Below the pieces are notes generated by a model. That model had not been told where the DNA came from. It did not search any database and saw only the letters and a program-made list of their open reading frames with translations. The translations under genes and the position numbers were made by a program. This document shows, piece after piece, positions 46,056 through 57,225 of a stretch of 64,000 nucleotides of DNA; positions within the stretch are counted from its first letter, which is position 1; the number at the start of each line of letters is the position of its first letter. The stretch covers positions 1-64,000 of the forward strand of contig NZ_JAMJFX010000016.1 of NCBI RefSeq assembly GCF_023544865.1. The letters are read 5' to 3'. This stretch comes from Phaeovulum molybdatiresistens (GTDB lineage Bacteria > Pseudomonadota > Alphaproteobacteria > Rhodobacterales > Rhodobacteraceae).

Positions 46056-46616
46056 TCAGACCCCGCGCGCCAACGCCGCAATGCCGGTGCGCGCCACATC
46101 CACCAGACCCAGCGGGCGCATCAGATCGGCAAAGGCATCGATCTTGTCGGATGTGCCGGTGATTTCAAAGACAAAGCTTTCCAGCGTCGAATCGACCACA
46201 TTGGCGCGGAAGATATCGGCCAGGCGCAGCGCCTCGACGCGCTTTTCGCCAGTGCCGGCCACCTTGAACAGGCCCAGTTCGCGTTCCACCGAAGGCCCCT
46301 CGACCGTCAGGTCATGCACCTCATGGACGGGGACGATCCGGCCCAGCTGCGCCTTGATCTGGTCGATCACCGCCATCGTGCCGCGCGTGACGATGGTGAT
46401 GCGTGAACGGTGGCCCTTGTGGTCGACCTCGGCCACGGTCAGGCTGTCGATGTTGTAGCCGCGACCGGAAAACAGGCCGATCACGCGGGCCAGAACGCCC
46501 GATTCATTGTCCACGATCACCGCCAGCGTGTGGCTGGTTTCAACCTGGCTGTGGCTGTCGCGCAGGTCATAGGCAGAATGGCTGGTCGAGCCTTTCTTGA
46601 TGTTCAGAGCGGCCAT
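46056..46616 (-). CDS. ilvN: acetolactate synthase small (regulatory) subunit
   Basis: A 186-residue regulatory subunit. The ACT domain begins near residue 28 (L-A-V-I-V-D-N-E-S-G-V-L-A-R-V) and carries the valine-binding N-I-D-S-L region; a C-terminal ACT-like domain follows. It confers valine feedback on IlvB. AAGGAGAG lies before the ATG at 46616. It follows ilvB by 60 bases, so both are under the attenuator upstream of ilvB. Confidence 0.95.
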   Translation of the reverse strand: MAALNIKKGSTSHSAYDLRDSHSQVETSHTLAVIVDNESGVLARVIGLFSGRGYNIDSLTVAEVDHKGHRSRITIVTRGTMAVIDQIKAQLGRIVPVHEVHDLTVEGPSVERELGLFKVAGTGEKRVEALRLADIFRANVVDSTLESFVFEITGTSDKIDAFADLMRPLGLVDVARTGIAALARGV

Positions 46617-46676
46617 CGCCTCTCTCCTTATGCAAAAGTCATTAAGGGTCCGGGGACCGAAGCCCCCGGTCACCTG

Positions 46677-48431
<1,755 letters not shown>

Positions 48432-48460
48432 CATCATACTCCATCAGCCCGTTTCGCAAC

Positions 48461-48528
48461 AAAAAGCCCCCGTTTCGGGCGGGGGCGCATGGGAACCATC
48501 ATGGTCTGCCGTCATCGGCCCATGCGCC
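48461..48528 (-). promoter_or_regulatory. ilvB transcription attenuator (antiterminator and terminator)
   Basis: Read on the minus strand, GGCGCATGGG (48528-48519) pairs perfectly with CCCATGCGCC (48493-48484) to form an antiterminator. The terminator GCCCCCG / CGGGGGC with TTTTT (48486-48461) shares three bases with that hairpin, so the two exclude each other. The first arm lies inside the end of the leader-peptide frame, so a ribosome that finishes translation would hide it and allow termination, while one stalled at the Ile-Leu-Val-Val codons would leave it free. Confidence 0.85.
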
Positions 48529-48559
48529 AAGCCCCACCGACTACAAGGATCGCATCCAT
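48512..48559 (-). CDS. ilv leader peptide
   Basis: A 15-codon frame encoding M-D-A-I-L-V-V-G-G-A-W-R-M-G-R. Codons 4-7 are Ile-Leu-Val-Val, the regulatory amino acids of the downstream enzymes. AAGGA lies eight bases before its ATG. It is placed as in classical attenuators: promoter, leader peptide, antiterminator, terminator, then ilvB. Confidence 0.85.
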   Translation of the reverse strand: MDAILVVGGAWRMGR

Positions 48560-48592
48560 TGCGACTGTCCTTTCCGTTGCGTTGGGCCGGAC

Positions 48593-48619
48593 ATTATGTT
48601 TCCCGGGCGGGGGCGTCAA
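48593..48619 (-). promoter_or_regulatory. ilvB promoter candidate
   Basis: On the minus strand, TTGACG (48619-48614) and CATAAT (48598-48593) with a short 15-base spacer. Transcription would start about 30 bases before the leader peptide, as expected for an attenuator. Confidence 0.5.
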
Positions 48620-48886
48620 CGGCAAAACCGCGAACAAAATGACGCAGAGGCGAATTTTTCTTTTCATTTGTTGCGGGGCGATGCCTGAACCGGGAAATAA
48701 TCGCAAAAATCGGATATGTTCTGCGCATCCCCCTGTCGGGCGCCGCTGTGCGGTGCCCCGGGCCCTTGCCTGTCCAAAAAGTCATGCGTTTCCAAGTTCT
48801 TCGGGCTTTGCAGCTGGCAGGTGATGTGCTTAACTCTCGCCACTTTGCGCCAGAACGGCCGCACAAGAACAAATCTGGAGGAAATC

Positions 48887-49987
48887 ATGGATCGTCGCTC
48901 ATTCCTGCGGGCATCCGCCATTGGCGGAACCGCTGCTGCCGCATCCGCCCTGGCCGCGCCCGCCATCGCGCAGGGCCGCATCACCTGGCGCATGGTCACC
49001 ACCTGGCCGAAGAACTTCCCGGGCCTTGGCGTCGGTGCCCAGCGTCTGGGCGACCGCATCACCGCCGCATCCGACGGCCAGCTGACGGTGCAGGTCTTTG
49101 CCGCCGGTGAAATGGTGCCGCCGCTGCAGGCGCTGGACGCGGTCATCGACGGTTCCGCCGAGATGAGCCACGGCGCCGCCTATTACTGGCAGAACAAGTC
49201 CACCGCGCTGTCGTTCTTTACCGGCGTGCCCTTTGGCATGACCTCGCGCGAGCTGACGTCCTGGGTGCGCTACATGGGCGGGCAGGAAATCTGGGATGAG
49301 ATCTATGACCAGTTCGGCCTGCAGGGCTTCCTGTCGGGCGACACCGGCACCCAGGCGGGCGGCTGGTTCGCCAATGAGCTGAAGGGCCTTGAGGACATCC
49401 AGGGCATGCGCTTCCGCACGCCGGGTCTGGGCGGGCAGGTCTGGGGCAAGATCGGCGCCTCGGTGACCAACATGGCCGCGGGCGAGATCTTCCAGGCGCT
49501 GCAGAACAACACGCTGGATGCCGCCGAATTCGTCGGCCCCTACAATGACCTGGCGCTTGGCTTCCATCAGGTGCGCAAGCACTACTACACCTCGTCCTTC
49601 ATCGAGCCGGGCCTGGCGACCGAACTGGTGGTGGACAAGGCCAAGTATCAGGCGCTGCCCGCCAACCTGCAGGCCATCGTGCGCGATGTCTGCCAGGCGG
49701 AATACGATCAGGTGGCGTCGGACATGTATGCCAACGACCCGCGCGCGCTGGCCACGCTGGTCAACGATCATGGCGTGATCACCCATTCCGCCTTCCCCGC
49801 CGATATTCTGGAAGCGGGCGCCAAGGCCTCGGTCGAGGTGCTGACCGACCTGCGCGAAAGCGGCGATGACCTGACCAAGAAGACCTTCGAAAGCTTCCTG
49901 TCGGCGCTGAACACGATGCGCACCCGCACCGAGGGCACCGACATGTCCTTCCTGGAAGCGCGCGCCAAGCACTTCCAGCTGAGCTGA
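48887..49987 (+). CDS. TRAP transporter solute-binding protein (DctP family, TakP-like), Tat-exported
   Basis: A 366-residue periplasmic binding protein. The N-terminus M-D-R-R-S-F-L-R is a twin-arginine signal ending near A-I-A-Q (residue 29). The mature part resembles TakP-type proteins that bind 2-oxo acids (T-T-W-P-K-N-F-P-G-L-G near residue 38, G-L-G-G-Q-V-W near 185). Substrate is inferred only from this likeness. TGGAGG precedes the ATG. A strong terminator follows, and the two TRAP permease genes lie beyond it on the opposite strand. Confidence 0.88.
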   Translation: MDRRSFLRASAIGGTAAAASALAAPAIAQGRITWRMVTTWPKNFPGLGVGAQRLGDRITAASDGQLTVQVFAAGEMVPPLQALDAVIDGSAEMSHGAAYYWQNKSTALSFFTGVPFGMTSRELTSWVRYMGGQEIWDEIYDQFGLQGFLSGDTGTQAGGWFANELKGLEDIQGMRFRTPGLGGQVWGKIGASVTNMAAGEIFQALQNNTLDAAEFVGPYNDLALGFHQVRKHYYTSSFIEPGLATELVVDKAKYQALPANLQAIVRDVCQAEYDQVASDMYANDPRALATLVNDHGVITHSAFPADILEAGAKASVEVLTDLRESGDDLTKKTFESFLSALNTMRTRTEGTDMSFLEARAKHFQLS

Positions 49988-50066
49988 TCGCCGGCCGGCC
50001 CGGGCGCGCCCGGGCCGATCCGCCCGAAACGGCAAAGGCCCGAAACGACAAAGGCCCCGAAACGGC

Positions 50067-50095
50067 AAAGGCCCGGCGCGATGCCGGGCCTTTTT
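50067..50095. terminator. intrinsic terminator between the TRAP binding-protein and permease genes
   Basis: AAAGGCCCGGC / GCCGGGCCTTT with a short loop and TTTTT on the plus strand; A residues on the other side make it usable in both directions. It is preceded by three tandem copies of a 16-17 base word (CCGAAACGGCAAAGGC) at about 50022-50072. Confidence 0.85.
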
Positions 50096-50122
50096 CATGG
50101 GGTTTTCGATGTCCCGCCGGGG

Positions 50123-51511
50123 TCAGCGCAGCGCCGCGGGCAGCCAGGTCACCACCTCGGGGAACAGGAACAGCGCGGCCATCGCCGCGATCTGCAGGAA
50201 CACGAAAGGCACCGCCCCGCGATAGATCTGGCCCGTGCTGACCGTGCCCGGCGCCACGCCGCGCAGGTAGAACAGCGCAAATCCGAAGGGCGGCGTCAGG
50301 AAAGAGGTCTGCAGGTTCATCCCCACCATCACGCCCAGCCAGATCGGGTCCATCCCCATGTCCAGCAGGATCGGCGCGGTGATCGGGATGATGATGAAGA
50401 TGATCTCGAACGTGTCCAGGATGAAGCCCAGCACGAACATGATCGCCATCACCACGATCATCGCCCCGGTCATGCCGCCGGGCAGATCGGACAGGAATTC
50501 ATGCACCAGATTGTCCCCGCCCATCTGCCGGAACACGATCGAGAAGACCGAGGCGCCGAACAGGATGACAAAGACCATCGAGGTGATCGTGGCGGTGGCG
50601 GTGACCACCTCGCGAAGCACGCCGAAGGACAGCCGCCAGCGCAGCGCGGCCAGCAGCGTGGCGCCCACCGCGCCGACCGATGCGGCCTCGGTCGGGGTGG
50701 CGATGCCGCCCAGGATCGAGCCCAGCACCGCGATGATCAGCGCCAGCGGCGGGGCCAGCGCCACCACCACCTCACGCGCCAGATCGCGCCGTTCCTCCGC
50801 CGGAACCGGCGTCGCGGGGCAGGATGCGGGGTCCGTCACCGCCTTGAAGATCACAAAGCCGATATAGACCATGACCAGCAGCAGCCCCGGCAGGAAGGCG
50901 CCCGCGAACAGATCGCCCACCGACACCGGCGAGGGGGCGAAATTGCCCTTGGCCATCTGCACCTGCGCATTGATGCCCGCCAGCATGTCGCCCATGAAGA
51001 TCAGCACGGTGGACGGCGGGATGATCTGCCCCAGCGTCCCCGAGGCGCAGATCACGCCCGAGGCCAGCTTGGGGTCATAGCCCGCCCGCATCATCGCCGG
51101 CAGCGAGATCAGCCCCATCGTCACCACGGTCGCGCCCACCACCCCGGTCGATGCCGCCAGCAGTGCCCCCACCAGGATGACCGAAATGCCAAGCCCGCCG
51201 CGCATCCGCCCGAACAGCTTGCCCATCGTCAGCAGCAGCTGTTCGGCAATGCGCGATCGTTCCAGCATCACCCCCATGAAGATGAACAGTGGCACCGCCA
51301 CCAGCACCTCATTGGTCATGAACCCGATGTAACGATTGGCCAGCGCGCCGAAATTCGACAGGTCGAACACGCCCAGCCAAAAGCCCAGTGTGCCAAAGAT
51401 CAGCGATGTGCCCGCCAGCGTGAAGGCGACCGGAAAGCCCAGCATCAGCATGCCGATCACGCCAAAGAACATCAGCCCGGCGAGAACCTCGCCCAGAAGT
51501 ACGGGGTCCAA
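50123..51511 (-). CDS. TRAP transporter large permease subunit (DctM family)
   Basis: A 462-residue membrane protein with about twelve hydrophobic segments, the sodium-coupled transport subunit of a TRAP system. G-A-L-L-A-A-S-T-G-V-V-G-A-T near residue 105 and I-I-P-P-S near residue 155 are conserved DctM blocks. It starts four bases after the small-subunit gene and points toward the binding-protein gene. Confidence 0.92.
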   Translation of the reverse strand: MDPVLLGEVLAGLMFFGVIGMLMLGFPVAFTLAGTSLIFGTLGFWLGVFDLSNFGALANRYIGFMTNEVLVAVPLFIFMGVMLERSRIAEQLLLTMGKLFGRMRGGLGISVILVGALLAASTGVVGATVVTMGLISLPAMMRAGYDPKLASGVICASGTLGQIIPPSTVLIFMGDMLAGINAQVQMAKGNFAPSPVSVGDLFAGAFLPGLLLVMVYIGFVIFKAVTDPASCPATPVPAEERRDLAREVVVALAPPLALIIAVLGSILGGIATPTEAASVGAVGATLLAALRWRLSFGVLREVVTATATITSMVFVILFGASVFSIVFRQMGGDNLVHEFLSDLPGGMTGAMIVVMAIMFVLGFILDTFEIIFIIIPITAPILLDMGMDPIWLGVMVGMNLQTSFLTPPFGFALFYLRGVAPGTVSTGQIYRGAVPFVFLQIAAMAALFLFPEVVTWLPAALR

Positions 51512-51515
51512 GGGA

Positions 51516-52067
51516 TCACTCCTTTGCGCTGTAGCGATAGTTGGCAGGCACCAGATCCTCGCGCCCGGCCAGAACCAGGATCGACCGGGCCAGCATGGCG
51601 ATGCCCTGAAGGCCGACCAGGACCGCGAAGGCGATGATGAAGGTCTTCAGGACGTAAAGCCCCGGCATCCCGCCGACATTGGCCGAATTTTCCATGAACC
51701 GCCAGGATCGCTGCACGAAGGGCAGGGAATAGACCAGCACCACCCAGATGAAGGGCAGCAGGAAAAACACCGTGCCGACCAGATCGGCCAGCGCGCGGGT
51801 GCGGATGCGGGCGGGCCGGTAGAAGATGTCGACGCGCACATGATCATCGCGCAGCAGGGCAAAGCCTGCCACGGCGGTGAACATCGCCCCGTTCAGCCAG
51901 ACATACAGATCCTGCATCCACAGCCGCGTGGTCGAGAACAGATAGCGTTCCACAACCACCCAGAAACAGACCGCCACGATCCCCAGCGCCAGCCAGGAAA
52001 AAACCTTGCCGACGCCTGCGTTCAAACCGTTTATGAACCGCAACAGCAGTCCAAGCAAAGCCATCAT
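51516..52067 (-). CDS. TRAP transporter small permease subunit (DctQ family)
   Basis: A 183-residue membrane protein with four hydrophobic segments, the small partner of DctM. The pattern around residues 55-85 (L-W-M-Q-D-L-Y-V-W-L-N, then D-D-H-V-R-V-D) is typical of DctQ. First gene of the permease pair; the 226-base gap to bpt upstream shows no gene. Confidence 0.9.
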   Translation of the reverse strand: MMALLGLLLRFINGLNAGVGKVFSWLALGIVAVCFWVVVERYLFSTTRLWMQDLYVWLNGAMFTAVAGFALLRDDHVRVDIFYRPARIRTRALADLVGTVFFLLPFIWVVLVYSLPFVQRSWRFMENSANVGGMPGLYVLKTFIIAFAVLVGLQGIAMLARSILVLAGREDLVPANYRYSAKE

Positions 52068-52293
52068 GGGCCCCCCTCATATCGTCCTGCGGTGATCCCG
52101 GGCGGCCCTATGCGGTGCGGGCCGGGCCACGCGCCTTGGTCAGATCGCCGGATGCAGGGTTGTATGCCCGGGCCTTGCCCCGCAGGTCAACCGATTTCGG
52201 GGCCGGGGCCACCTGTCTTTTCAGTTTGATAAGTGGCGGCGACCTTGCGCCTTCCGGTGCCGCGCCCGCGCCGTGGCGCATGGTCCGCGCGGC

Positions 52294-53136
52294 CTAGCGG
52301 TCGCGCATGTCCGGCAGGCTGATGCGCGCGACCTGTTCGGCGATCGGATCGACCGACAGCGGATGGGTTTCGCCCGAATGATCGGCAGGGTCGCCGATCG
52401 GCTGCCAGGCGCCGCCCTTGAAGATTTCCAGCGCCGCGAAATTCGCCTTGTAGCCCATCTTGCGGCTGCCCGGCACCCAATAGCCCAGATAGACGTAAGG
52501 CAGCCCCGCGCGACGCGCGATTTCGACATGGTCGAGGATCAGGTAGGTCCCCAATGAGGCGTCGATCCGTTCGGGGTCGTAAAAGCTGTAGACCATGCTG
52601 ACCCCGTCATCGAGCACATCGGTCAGGCAGACAGCGGTCAGGGGCCGCGCCCCGCGGCTGCCTTCGGCGCGCGGTGCCGCGCTGTCGCGGTATTCGATGA
52701 CGCGCGACTTGACCGGGGTTTCCTCGATCATCGCGGCAAATTCAAAGATGTCCATGTCGGCCATGCCGCCATCGGCGTGGCGGTGGTCAAGATAGCGGCG
52801 GAACAGGTCGAACTGTTCCTCGGTCGCCCAGGGGCTGGTCGCGGTGCGGCGCAGGGCGGCATTGCGTTTCAGCACCCGGCGCTGGGTGCGGCTGGGGGTG
52901 AAATCCGCCACCCGGATGCGCGCCGACAGACAGGCCGTGCAATCCGCGCAAGAAGGCCGGTAAAGCACGTTCTGCGACCGCCGGAAGCCTTGGCGTGACA
53001 GCGCATTGTTCAGCCGGTCCGCGCCCTCGCCCTGCAGCGCGGTGAACAGTTTACGTTCGGACCGCCCGTCCAGATAGGGACAGGGCTGCGGCGCGGTCAC
53101 ATAGAACTGCGGGGCAAGCGGAAGGGAATGGCGCAT
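52294..53136 (-). CDS. bpt: aspartate/glutamate leucyltransferase (Bpt)
   Basis: A 280-residue aminoacyl-tRNA-protein transferase of the N-degron pathway, adding Leu to proteins with N-terminal Asp or Glu for ClpS/ClpAP. N-terminal [11 protein letters not shown], the cysteine block C-A-D-C-T-A-C near residue 65, and [13 protein letters not shown] near 240 are diagnostic. It is divergent from glnE. Confidence 0.93.
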   Translation of the reverse strand: MRHSLPLAPQFYVTAPQPCPYLDGRSERKLFTALQGEGADRLNNALSRQGFRRSQNVLYRPSCADCTACLSARIRVADFTPSRTQRRVLKRNAALRRTATSPWATEEQFDLFRRYLDHRHADGGMADMDIFEFAAMIEETPVKSRVIEYRDSAAPRAEGSRGARPLTAVCLTDVLDDGVSMVYSFYDPERIDASLGTYLILDHVEIARRAGLPYVYLGYWVPGSRKMGYKANFAALEIFKGGAWQPIGDPADHSGETHPLSVDPIAEQVARISLPDMRDR

Positions 53137-53281
53137 CTGGTCGGATTGGGTTCAGGTTTCCTTCGGAGGCTAGCAACAAGTCGTGCCCGCGCCAAGCCTT
53201 TCCTGAGGTGGTGCGCGGATCCCGGCGTGACGAGCCCCGGCCCGGTCACGTTCGCGCGACCGCGTCGCCCTTGGCAGGCGG

Positions 53282-53318
53282 GGAAGCCTCCGGCGGGGAT
53301 ATTTGGGCAAAGCCGAAG
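53282..53318 (+). repeat. dispersed 37-bp repeat, copy C
   Basis: Identical over 37 bases to copy A (reverse strand at 14971-15007). It lies between the divergent bpt and glnE genes. Confidence 0.85.
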
Positions 53319-53377
53319 GGGCAGGACGCGGCCCCGAAGCCCGTTGACGCGGCGCCCGCGCGGGATAGTGTGCAGCC

Positions 53378-56188
53378 ATGAGCTTTGCATCCCGCCTGAC
53401 CCGCTGCCCCATTGCCCATGAACCCGACCGCGGCGCCGATTGTGCCGCGCTGTTTGCCGATCTTGCGCCTGAATTGCGCGCGCTGGTGGCGGGGACGGCG
53501 GGCTGCAGCCCCTATCTGGCGGGCCTGATACGCCGCGAGAGCGACTGGATCGCGCAGGCCCTGTCAGGCACGCCCGAAGCGGCGCTGGAGGCGGCCTTTG
53601 CCGGGCTTGATGCGCTGGCCGCGCCCGATGTGGCGCCCGATGCGCTGGGGGCGGCGCTGCGGGTGGCCAAGCGGCGCGTGGCGCTTTTGGCGGCGCTGGC
53701 CGATCTGGGCGGGGTCTGGCCGCTGGAACAGGTGACCGGCGCGCTGACGCGGCTGGCCGATGTGGCGGTGGATCTGGCCCTGCGCCGGTTGGTGGGCGAT
53801 GAAATCCGCCGCGGCAAGCTGCCCGGCGCTTCGCCGGACGATGCCGCCCGCGCGGGCGGGATGGTGGCGCTGGCGATGGGCAAGATGGGCGCGGGCGAGC
53901 TGAACTATTCCTCGGATATCGACCTGATCTGTCTGTTCGACGAGACCCGCTTTGACCCCGCCGACCAGATGGAGGCCCGCGCCGCCTTTATCCGCGCGAC
54001 CCGCAAGATGGCGGCGATGCTGTCGGATCTGACGGCCGAGGGCTATGTCTTTCGCACCGACCTGCGGCTGCGGCCCGATGCCAGTGTCACGCCGGTCTGC
54101 ATCTCGATGGGGGCAGCGGAGCTGTATTATGAGGCCGAGGGCCGCACCTGGGAACGCGCCGCCTATATCAAGGCGCGCGCCTGCGCGGGCGATATTGCCG
54201 CTGGTGAGCGGTTCTTGCAGACGCTGACGCCCTTTGTCTGGCGCCGCCATCTGGATTTCGCCGCGATCCAAGATGCCCATGACATGCGGCTGCGCATCCG
54301 CGATCACAAGGGCCTGCACGGGCCGATCACGCTGCCCGGTCACAACATGAAGCTGGGGGTGGGCGGCATCCGCGAGATCGAGTTCTTTACCCAGACCCGC
54401 CAGCTGATCGCCGGCGGGCGCGACCCCGATCTGCGCGACCGCACCACGCTGGGCGGGCTGGCGGCGCTGGCCGCCAAGGGCTGGGTCGGGACGGATGAGG
54501 CGGCGGAACTGGCCGATCACTACCGCTTTCACCGCGAGGTGGAACATCGCGTGCAGATGGTCAACGATGCCCAGACCCATCTGTTGCCCACCACGCCCGA
54601 GGGGCTGGACCGGATCGCGCGGATGATGGGGGCGGGCGATACCGACGCCTGGGCCGCGGCGCTGACGGCGCGGCTGGAACGGGTCGAGACGCTGACCGGC
54701 GCCTTCTTTGCCCCCGGCGAGGTCGCCGATATCCCCGATCTGTCGCCCGCCGCGCGCGCCATCGTGGACGGCTGGCGCGCCTATCCCGCGCTGAAATCGG
54801 CCCGCGCGCAGGGTATCTTCCGCCGGGTCGAGCCCGAGATCCTGCGCCGGATGCAGCGCGCCTCGAACCCCGAGGAGGCGCTGCGCCAGTTCGACGGCTT
54901 TCTGGCAGGGCTGCCCGCGGGGGTGCAGCTGTTTTCGCTGTTCGAGGCTAATCCCCAGCTGATCGACCTGATTGTTGACATTTGCGCTACGGCCCCGGGG
55001 CTTGCGGCCTATCTGTCGCGCAATGCCGGGGTGCTGGATGCGGTTCTGGGGGGGACGTTCTTTGCCCCCTGGCCGGGTGTGCCGGGGCTGGCCGACAGCC
55101 TGGGGGATGCCCTGTCCGCGGCGGCGGACTATGAAAAAAAGCTCGATACTGCAAGGCGTTGGACGAAGGAGTGGAAGTTCCGCATCGGCGTGCATCACCT
55201 GCGCGGGCTGACCGATGCGGCCGAGGCCGCCCGGCAATATGCCGATCTGGCCGGTGCGGTGGTGGGCACGCTCTGGCCCGTGGTGCAGGCCGAATTCGCC
55301 GCCCGCCACGGGCCACCGCCCGGGCGCGGCGCGGTCGTGGTGGGGATGGGCTCGCTGGGGGCGGAGCGGCTGAACGCGGCCTCGGATCTGGATCTGATCG
55401 TGATCTATGACCCGCAGGGGGCCGAAGCCTCGGACGGGCCGAAACCGCTGGCCACGCGGCCCTATTACGCGCGCCTGACGCAGGCGCTGATCACCGCGCT
55501 GACCGCGCAGATGCCCGAGGGGCGGCTTTATGAGGTCGACATGCGGCTGCGCCCCTCGGGGCGGCAGGGGCCGGTGGCGACGGCGCTGCAATCCTTCCGC
55601 AGCTATCAGATGGATGAGGCCTGGACCTGGGAACATCTGGCGCTGACGCGGGCGCGGGTGGTGGCCGGGCCGCCCGATCTGGCCGCCGATGTCGAGGCCG
55701 CCCGCCTGGAGGTGTTGCGCGCCAAGGGCACGGGCGCGCAGGTGATGGCCGATCTGGCCGAGATGCGCGCGCGCATCTTTGCCGCCAAGGCCCCCGATGG
55801 CGACTGGGAGGCCAAGATCGGCCCGGGGCGGTTGCAGGATATCGAGCTGCTGGCGCAAAGCTTCGCCCTGCGCAGTGGCGAACCCGCCCGCCGGGTCGAG
55901 GCGCAGTTGCGCATCGGCCCCCGGGCCGGGCTGGTCAGCAAGGCCGATGGCGAGGTTCTGGCCGCGGCCTACCGGCTGCTGTGGCGGTTGCAGGCGGGGG
56001 GGCGGCTGCTGACCGACCGCCCGCTGGACATGGCGGCGATCGGCGAGGGCGCGCGCGCCTTCCTGCTGCGTGAAACCGGCGAAAGCGGGCTGGAGACGCT
56101 TTTGGACCGGCTGACCCGCACCACCGCGCAGGTGGCGGATATCGTGGACCGGGCACTGGCGCCGGGGCCCGGCCAGGCCGGGGGGTAG
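53378..56188 (+). CDS. glnE: bifunctional glutamine synthetase adenylyltransferase/deadenylase
   Basis: A 936-residue enzyme that adds and removes AMP on glutamine synthetase in response to nitrogen status. Two nucleotidyltransferase domains are visible: Y-S-S-D-I-D-L-I near residue 182 (deadenylylation) and A-A-S-D-L-D-L-I near residue 668 (adenylylation). Each is followed by a helical GlnE region. Length is normal for the family. A small gene follows nine bases later. Confidence 0.95.
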   Translation: MSFASRLTRCPIAHEPDRGADCAALFADLAPELRALVAGTAGCSPYLAGLIRRESDWIAQALSGTPEAALEAAFAGLDALAAPDVAPDALGAALRVAKRRVALLAALADLGGVWPLEQVTGALTRLADVAVDLALRRLVGDEIRRGKLPGASPDDAARAGGMVALAMGKMGAGELNYSSDIDLICLFDETRFDPADQMEARAAFIRATRKMAAMLSDLTAEGYVFRTDLRLRPDASVTPVCISMGAAELYYEAEGRTWERAAYIKARACAGDIAAGERFLQTLTPFVWRRHLDFAAIQDAHDMRLRIRDHKGLHGPITLPGHNMKLGVGGIREIEFFTQTRQLIAGGRDPDLRDRTTLGGLAALAAKGWVGTDEAAELADHYRFHREVEHRVQMVNDAQTHLLPTTPEGLDRIARMMGAGDTDAWAAALTARLERVETLTGAFFAPGEVADIPDLSPAARAIVDGWRAYPALKSARAQGIFRRVEPEILRRMQRASNPEEALRQFDGFLAGLPAGVQLFSLFEANPQLIDLIVDICATAPGLAAYLSRNAGVLDAVLGGTFFAPWPGVPGLADSLGDALSAAADYEKKLDTARRWTKEWKFRIGVHHLRGLTDAAEAARQYADLAGAVVGTLWPVVQAEFAARHGPPPGRGAVVVGMGSLGAERLNAASDLDLIVIYDPQGAEASDGPKPLATRPYYARLTQALITALTAQMPEGRLYEVDMRLRPSGRQGPVATALQSFRSYQMDEAWTWEHLALTRARVVAGPPDLAADVEAARLEVLRAKGTGAQVMADLAEMRARIFAAKAPDGDWEAKIGPGRLQDIELLAQSFALRSGEPARRVEAQLRIGPRAGLVSKADGEVLAAAYRLLWRLQAGGRLLTDRPLDMAAIGEGARAFLLRETGESGLETLLDRLTRTTAQVADIVDRALAPGPGQAGG

Positions 56189-56196
56189 GGCCGCAG

Positions 56197-56481
56197 ATGG
56201 CACGGCAGGTGATGGATCCGGGCGTCGCCGACCCCAAGGGGCTTATCCGCGAAAGCTATAGGATTGAGGGGATCGGCCCGGCCGAATGCCGGTCGATCTT
56301 TCTGGACTGGGCGCTCAGCCTTGCGCCGGGCGTGGATGTGGCCGAGGCGATGCGCACCGTTCTGGCCCGCCACGGCGCGGGGCAGGCGCGCCATCCGATG
56401 ACGGCGGTCCTGACCGAGGGGTTGACGCGCGCGCAGGAAACGCCCACCCGGCGCGGCGGGCGCGCGGCGCGCCTGGACTAG
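56197..56481 (+). CDS. small hypothetical protein downstream of glnE
   Basis: A 94-residue protein, not recognised. It has no signal peptide or membrane segment; the middle (E-C-R-S-I-F-L-D-W-A-L-S-L) looks helical, and the C-terminus is Arg-rich. It starts nine bases after glnE and so is probably in the same operon. Its stop TAG overlaps the eda stop on the other strand in the shared word CTAG. Confidence 0.65.
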   Translation: MARQVMDPGVADPKGLIRESYRIEGIGPAECRSIFLDWALSLAPGVDVAEAMRTVLARHGAGQARHPMTAVLTEGLTRAQETPTRRGGRAARLD

Positions 56482-57119
56482 CCGCGCAGCGCCGCCGCCT
56501 CGCGCGCCAGCGTGGTGACGCCCGCCCAATCGCCCGCAGCGGTCAGCCCATCGGGCGCGACCCAGCTGCCACCAACACAAAGAACGTTCGGCAAGGCCAG
56601 GTAATCACGGGCATTTTGCAGGCTGATGCCGCCGGTCGGGCAGAACCCCACCTGCGGGATCGGCGCGCCGATCGCCTTCAGCGCCGCCGCCCCGCCGGCC
56701 ACCGCCGCCGGGAAAAACTTCAGCGCCGAGTAACCGCGTTCTAGCAGCGCCATCACCTCGGTCGCGGTGGCCGCGCCGGGCAGCAGCGGCAGCCCCTCAT
56801 CCTCGCAGGCGCGCAGCAATCGCTCGGTCGCGCCGGGCGACACCCCGAAGGTCGCGCCCGCCGCCTTGGCCGCCTTGACATCGGCCGGTGTCAGCAAGGT
56901 GCCCGCGCCGACCACCGCGCCTTGGACCCCGGCCATGGCGCGGATCGCCTCCAGCGCGGCGGGGGTGCGCAACGTGACCTCAAGCGCGGGCAGCCCACCC
57001 GCCACCAGCGCGCGCGCCATCGGCACGGCCTGCGTGGCGTCGCGGATGACGATCACCGGGACGACGGGGGCCAGCGCGCAGATCCGGCGCGTGGCAAGCG
57101 ATTGATCGGCGGGGGTCAC
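56478..57119 (-). CDS. eda: KDPG/KHG aldolase
   Basis: A 213-residue aldolase that cleaves 2-keto-3-deoxy-6-phosphogluconate to pyruvate and glyceraldehyde 3-phosphate. The catalytic Glu lies in L-E-V-T-L-R-T and the Schiff-base Lys in A-L-K-F-F-P-A; G-F-C-P-T-G-G-I is also conserved. The GTG start at 57119 follows AGGAG; the longer frame upstream runs through a dispersed repeat. edd lies 106 bases upstream on the same strand. Confidence 0.93.
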   Translation of the reverse strand: MTPADQSLATRRICALAPVVPVIVIRDATQAVPMARALVAGGLPALEVTLRTPAALEAIRAMAGVQGAVVGAGTLLTPADVKAAKAAGATFGVSPGATERLLRACEDEGLPLLPGAATATEVMALLERGYSALKFFPAAVAGGAAALKAIGAPIPQVGFCPTGGISLQNARDYLALPNVLCVGGSWVAPDGLTAAGDWAGVTTLAREAAALRG

Positions 57120-57160
57120 GGGCGGGTCTCCTGCTTTGGCCGCGCGCGGGCGGCGGGTTC

Positions 57161-57197
57161 GGAAGCCTCCGGCGGGAGTATTTGGGCCAAGAAGAAG
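57161..57197 (+). repeat. dispersed repeat, copy D
   Basis: GGAAGCCTCCGGCGGGAGTA followed by TTTGGGCCAAGAAGAAG, in the eda-edd gap. With copy E it forms an inverted pair. Confidence 0.8.
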
Positions 57198-57225
57198 GGG
57201 CCGGATCGCTTCGGGGTCGGGTATC

